Below, one piece after another: positions 54,621 through 57,422 of a DNA stretch of 57,422 nucleotides; position 1 is the first letter of the stretch, and the number at the start of each line of letters is the position of its first letter. Below the pieces are notes generated by a model. That model saw only the letters and a list, made by a program, of their open reading frames with translations. It did no database searches and was not told the DNA's origin. The position numbers and the translations under genes are program-made. The DNA is from Candidatus Magasanikiibacteriota bacterium (lineage in GTDB: Bacteria > Patescibacteriota > Patescibacteriia > Magasanikbacterales > GWA2-37-8), in contig JACPGS010000004.1 in assembly GCA_016189025.1 (NCBI GenBank), positions 1 through 57,422 on the forward strand, in the 5' to 3' direction.

Positions 54621-57128
54621 ATGCCTCGTCGTCTTCGCCGGGTACAGCTGCGGCGCTGCCGCCGCTGTACTACCCCCGGGCACAACGCCGCCACCTGCCG
54701 GGCAATTCTCTCGGCGCCGCCGGTATCGTCCCCCCTGCCGGTGGCGGGCGCGTTTGACAACGCTCCCCGGCGGTATTATCAGGCGCCCGCCGCGCCGCCG
54801 CCCTCTGCTCCCACCGCCGCGGGAATCAGCGTACCGCTTAAATTTTTCATCCACCATGTTACCGCGCCGCCGGCGCCGTCGCCGTTTGAGCTGAACCTGA
54901 AACAGGATCACTACAATGTCTGGAGCTACCTCCCGGCTGCCAAGCCGGAGACGACTGCCGATAATGATTACCGGCTGGCCGCCACCCGCGCCGCCCGCTT
55001 TCTCGCTCCGGAAAGACTGCCGGCTTTAACCGGTGCCGTACCGGAAATCGCTAAACCACCACAATCACCTTACCGGCAGAAGCTGGTACAACATTATCGG
55101 CAAAAATTAGCTGATGCTGGCGCTGCCTTAGTTGAGGCAGTCCGCCAGCGGCTGCCCGCTGCTTCCCCGGGAAATTCTACCCTCTGGCGCCCCTTACGAC
55201 TGGCCGGCGTTACCGGCTTGCTGCTGTTATTGGTAATCGCTCCGGGGCAGCTGCTGTGGGCTAGGGGGCGGACGGTGCAAAATTATCTTGCCGAGCGCGG
55301 GCTGGCCGGGTTTGTTTCGCTGCAACACACCCTGGAGGCGCTGCGCGCCGCCCGCTTGTTTTCGGCCGAGGCGGCTTCGGCCAAGGCGCTGGATGAATTC
55401 AGTGCGGCGCTCGCGACCATCAGCGAACACCGTCAGCTGGAGCGGCTCTCCGGTCTGATCCCTGGATTAAATAACAAAGTAGAGAGCGGCCGCGCTCTGC
55501 TGGTGGCGGGTCAGGAAATTTCCCTCGGGCTGAATTATCTTTTACAGCAGTCACTGTCATCAGCGGCGGAGCCGCCCCGACCCGATAATATCACCGCGAT
55601 TTTTGCCAACCTGAACACGGCGCAGCCCTATTTTTCCCGGGCGCTCGCCCACCTGCAAATGGTGGAAGCAGCCACCCTGCCGCCTGACCAGCAGGAAAAC
55701 TTCCGGCGCTACCGGCAGACGCTCTCGGGTTTGACGCGCGACCTGGCCGCCCTCGGGGCGCTCCAAACTTTATGGCCGCAACTCTCCGGCGCTACGGCCC
55801 CGCAGCGCTATTTATTGGTATTTCAAAATCCCCACGAACTCCGGCCGACCGGCGGTTTTATGGGGTCCTACGCCATTGCCGAATTCTCGGGCGGGCGCCT
55901 GGCGCGCTTTACCCTGCCCCCGGGCGGCACTTATGATTTGCAGGGGCAGCTGGCAACGATTGTCAAACCGCCGGAACCTTTGCTCCTGGCCAATAAACGC
56001 TGGGAATTCCAGGATGCTAACTGGTTCCCGGATTTTCCCCAAAGCGCCGCCAAAATGCTGTGGTTTTACGGCCAGGGGCGGGGCGAGCAGCTGGACGGGG
56101 TGATTGCGATCAACGGTACGGTGCTCTCCCGTCTGCTCGCAGTGTTAGGGCCGGTTACCGACCCGGAACGCGGCGTAACTTTTACCGCCGATAATGCGCT
56201 CACCGAGCTGGAAACCATAATTAAAGACAGCCCTGACCGCGCCAGCCGCCGGCCCAAGCAAGTGCTCTCCGACCTGGCAGCAACGCTGCGCGAGCGCCTG
56301 ACCAAACTGGCGCCGGATCAGCTGTTACCCACCCTCGCGACCGTGGCCGCGGCGCTGGAAAATCAGGAAATTCAGGCTTACTTTACCCTCCCGGCGCCGG
56401 AAAATTTTGTCCGCCAGCAGGGCTGGGGCGGAGAAATTATCGCTACCGCTCCTAATCAGGATTATCTCCTGGTAGTAAATGCCAATATCCAGGGGAGCAA
56501 AACTGATGCTTTTATTAAACAAACCATTAATCTGGAAACTGCGCTCTCTCCGGACGGTACCTGGGAGAATACGCTGACGATTACCCGCCGCCACGAGGGC
56601 GACCCGGCCGACCCGGTCGCCGGCAAAACCAATCTCACCTATCTGCGCGTTTACGTGCCGCGCGGCGCCAGTTTGCGCGAAGCTCGCGGCTTCTCGGCTC
56701 CGCCCGAAGGATCGTTCCGCGCTCCGCTCCCCTCTGCCAAAGCCGACGATACGCTGGCTGCCGTAGAAAATAATATCGGCTATCACGAACAGTCCGGCAC
56801 GCGGGTCAGCGAAGAATTTGGTAAAACCGTATTCGGCAATTGGACGATTACCGAAGCCGGCGGCGTTTCCGTAATGCAGCTTACTTACCGGCTGCCTTTT
56901 CCCGGGCGGCTCCCCCCGGGGAATCGCGCCGCTTACCAGCTGGTGGCGCAGCGCCAGTCCGGCGCGCCGTCCGAATGGAGCAGCCGGGTGATTTTGCCGT
57001 CCGGCTGGGAGCCGGTCTGGAGCGAGGGCGAGGCAGCGCAGGCGGTCGGCAACGGACTGTTAGTGAAGCGCCAGAATCTGCAGAAAATTAATGTCTGGAG
57101 TCTGCTGGCGGAGAAAAAATATAAATAG
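54621..57128 (+). CDS. DUF4012 membrane-anchored protein with N-terminal zinc knuckle
   Basis: 835 residues. The basic N-terminus holds CRRCTTPGHNAATC (residues 13-26), an exact C-x2-C-x4-H-x4-C zinc-knuckle pattern. After a long Pro/Ala-rich linker comes one membrane helix (LAGVTGLLLLLVIAPGQLLW, about 193-212), then a helical part and the DUF4012 domain (FQNPHELRPTGGFMGSYAI near 404, and DANWFPDFPQSA near 465). DUF4012 proteins are common in CPR and Actinobacteria and are thought to act at the envelope. The function is unknown. The knuckle would be cytosolic. Confidence 0.88.
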   Translation: MPRRLRRVQLRRCRRCTTPGHNAATCRAILSAPPVSSPLPVAGAFDNAPRRYYQAPAAPPPSAPTAAGISVPLKFFIHHVTAPPAPSPFELNLKQDHYNVWSYLPAAKPETTADNDYRLAATRAARFLAPERLPALTGAVPEIAKPPQSPYRQKLVQHYRQKLADAGAALVEAVRQRLPAASPGNSTLWRPLRLAGVTGLLLLLVIAPGQLLWARGRTVQNYLAERGLAGFVSLQHTLEALRAARLFSAEAASAKALDEFSAALATISEHRQLERLSGLIPGLNNKVESGRALLVAGQEISLGLNYLLQQSLSSAAEPPRPDNITAIFANLNTAQPYFSRALAHLQMVEAATLPPDQQENFRRYRQTLSGLTRDLAALGALQTLWPQLSGATAPQRYLLVFQNPHELRPTGGFMGSYAIAEFSGGRLARFTLPPGGTYDLQGQLATIVKPPEPLLLANKRWEFQDANWFPDFPQSAAKMLWFYGQGRGEQLDGVIAINGTVLSRLLAVLGPVTDPERGVTFTADNALTELETIIKDSPDRASRRPKQVLSDLAATLRERLTKLAPDQLLPTLATVAAALENQEIQAYFTLPAPENFVRQQGWGGEIIATAPNQDYLLVVNANIQGSKTDAFIKQTINLETALSPDGTWENTLTITRRHEGDPADPVAGKTNLTYLRVYVPRGASLREARGFSAPPEGSFRAPLPSAKADDTLAAVENNIGYHEQSGTRVSEEFGKTVFGNWTITEAGGVSVMQLTYRLPFPGRLPPGNRAAYQLVAQRQSGAPSEWSSRVILPSGWEPVWSEGEAAQAVGNGLLVKRQNLQKINVWSLLAEKKYK

Positions 57129-57235
57129 GATTGTAGGCGCGTAGGATAGTAGGATTGTAGGGCAACAAATTATTTTTCTCCAGACTAAATTTAATTTTCT
57201 CTACTGTCCTACCGGCCTACCATCCTACTAACCTA
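57128..57235. repeat. Inverted remnants of the 8-bp GTAGG repeat
   Basis: GTAGGATT/GTAGGCGC/GTAGGATA units (57133-57163) are mirrored by CCTACCGG/CCTACCAT/CCTACTAA units (57207-57235). The repeat period is 8 bp, as in the secY-rplO minisatellite. The arms could pair and act as a transcript end. Nothing else is recognised between here and the terminal repeat. Confidence 0.7.
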
Positions 57236-57281
57236 TAGGTCAAAAAGTCAAAACTATTAGCAATTAATCTAACAATTAACT

Positions 57282-57419
57282 TACCCATAAAACCTGTCAA
57301 ATAAATCACTAAACTACACACAATTATCCGGTCGGATACGCCGATATTTAATTGTTTCTTGTTCTTTGAAAGATTACAAACCTGCTGCAGTGGCAACTGC
57401 AAAGAATTTATCTTTGTAG
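57282..57419. repeat. Right copy of 138-bp terminal inverted repeat
   Basis: Exact reverse complement of 1-138. The three last bases (57420-57422) extend beyond the left copy. Confidence 0.95.
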
Positions 57420-57422
57420 TTA

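Overview
The window looks like a chromosomal contig of a Candidate Phyla Radiation (Patescibacteria) bacterium, most likely a Parcubacteria-type lineage. The seen evidence is a long S10/spc ribosomal protein operon in which rpsE is followed directly by rplO, with no rpmD (uL30) gene between them; a type Z rpsN; a short RelA/SpoT protein without a C-terminal ACT domain; many compact genes with almost no spacers; and standard genetic code use (TGA is a stop). The exact lineage is an inference.

Layout. 1-7800 is an integrated island: a four-gene type III restriction-modification operon (minus strand: HTH gene, mod, an unknown gene, res), a terminase-small-subunit-like gene, a small gene and a large serine recombinase whose reading frame runs antisense through tRNA-Leu(CAA). 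7800-15730 is housekeeping: parA-parB, relA/spoT, a probable small RNA, topA, folC, and a membrane protein. 15990-24010 holds dprA, two toxin-antitoxin pairs (VapBC-like, MntA/HepT-like), a peptidase-pth-der operon and an LCP ligase. 24250-27250 has tRNA-Val(CAC), tRNA-Arg(GCG), a CreD-like protein and small membrane proteins. 27800-32800 has asnS followed by an accessory cassette array (VapBC, small ORFs, HepT/MntA, a DUF4143 ATPase) punctuated by three copies of one dispersed repeat. 32800-35830 is the recO-ruvX-map-adk operon. 36340-49480 is the secY-to-tuf ribosomal operon. 49750-57130 has an unexplained structured locus, an AbiEii-like/DUF6922 pair, an NRAMP-like permease with an MgtE-like cytosolic sensor gene, and a DUF4012 protein. 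The two ends of the window carry an identical 138-bp inverted repeat.

How parts work together. ParA/ParB segregate the chromosome. The tuf promoter probably drives a transcript that includes rpsJ, but rplC lies behind a strong terminator-like hairpin only 13 nt from its start codon, which suggests attenuation of the whole S10/spc block. The NRAMP-like protein lacks the transition-metal signature and neighbours a soluble PRC/MgtE_N/CBS protein, suggesting a split magnesium system.

The non-coding DNA is rich in small mobile or palindromic elements: a MITE-like family A with 3-bp target duplications (one copy sits between the tRNA-Val promoter and gene, one fills the rpsC-rplP gap), a family B with common ends but different interiors, a covarying hairpin family C, and an 8-bp minisatellite between secY and rplO. 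All promoter calls were made by eye from -35/-10 matches.
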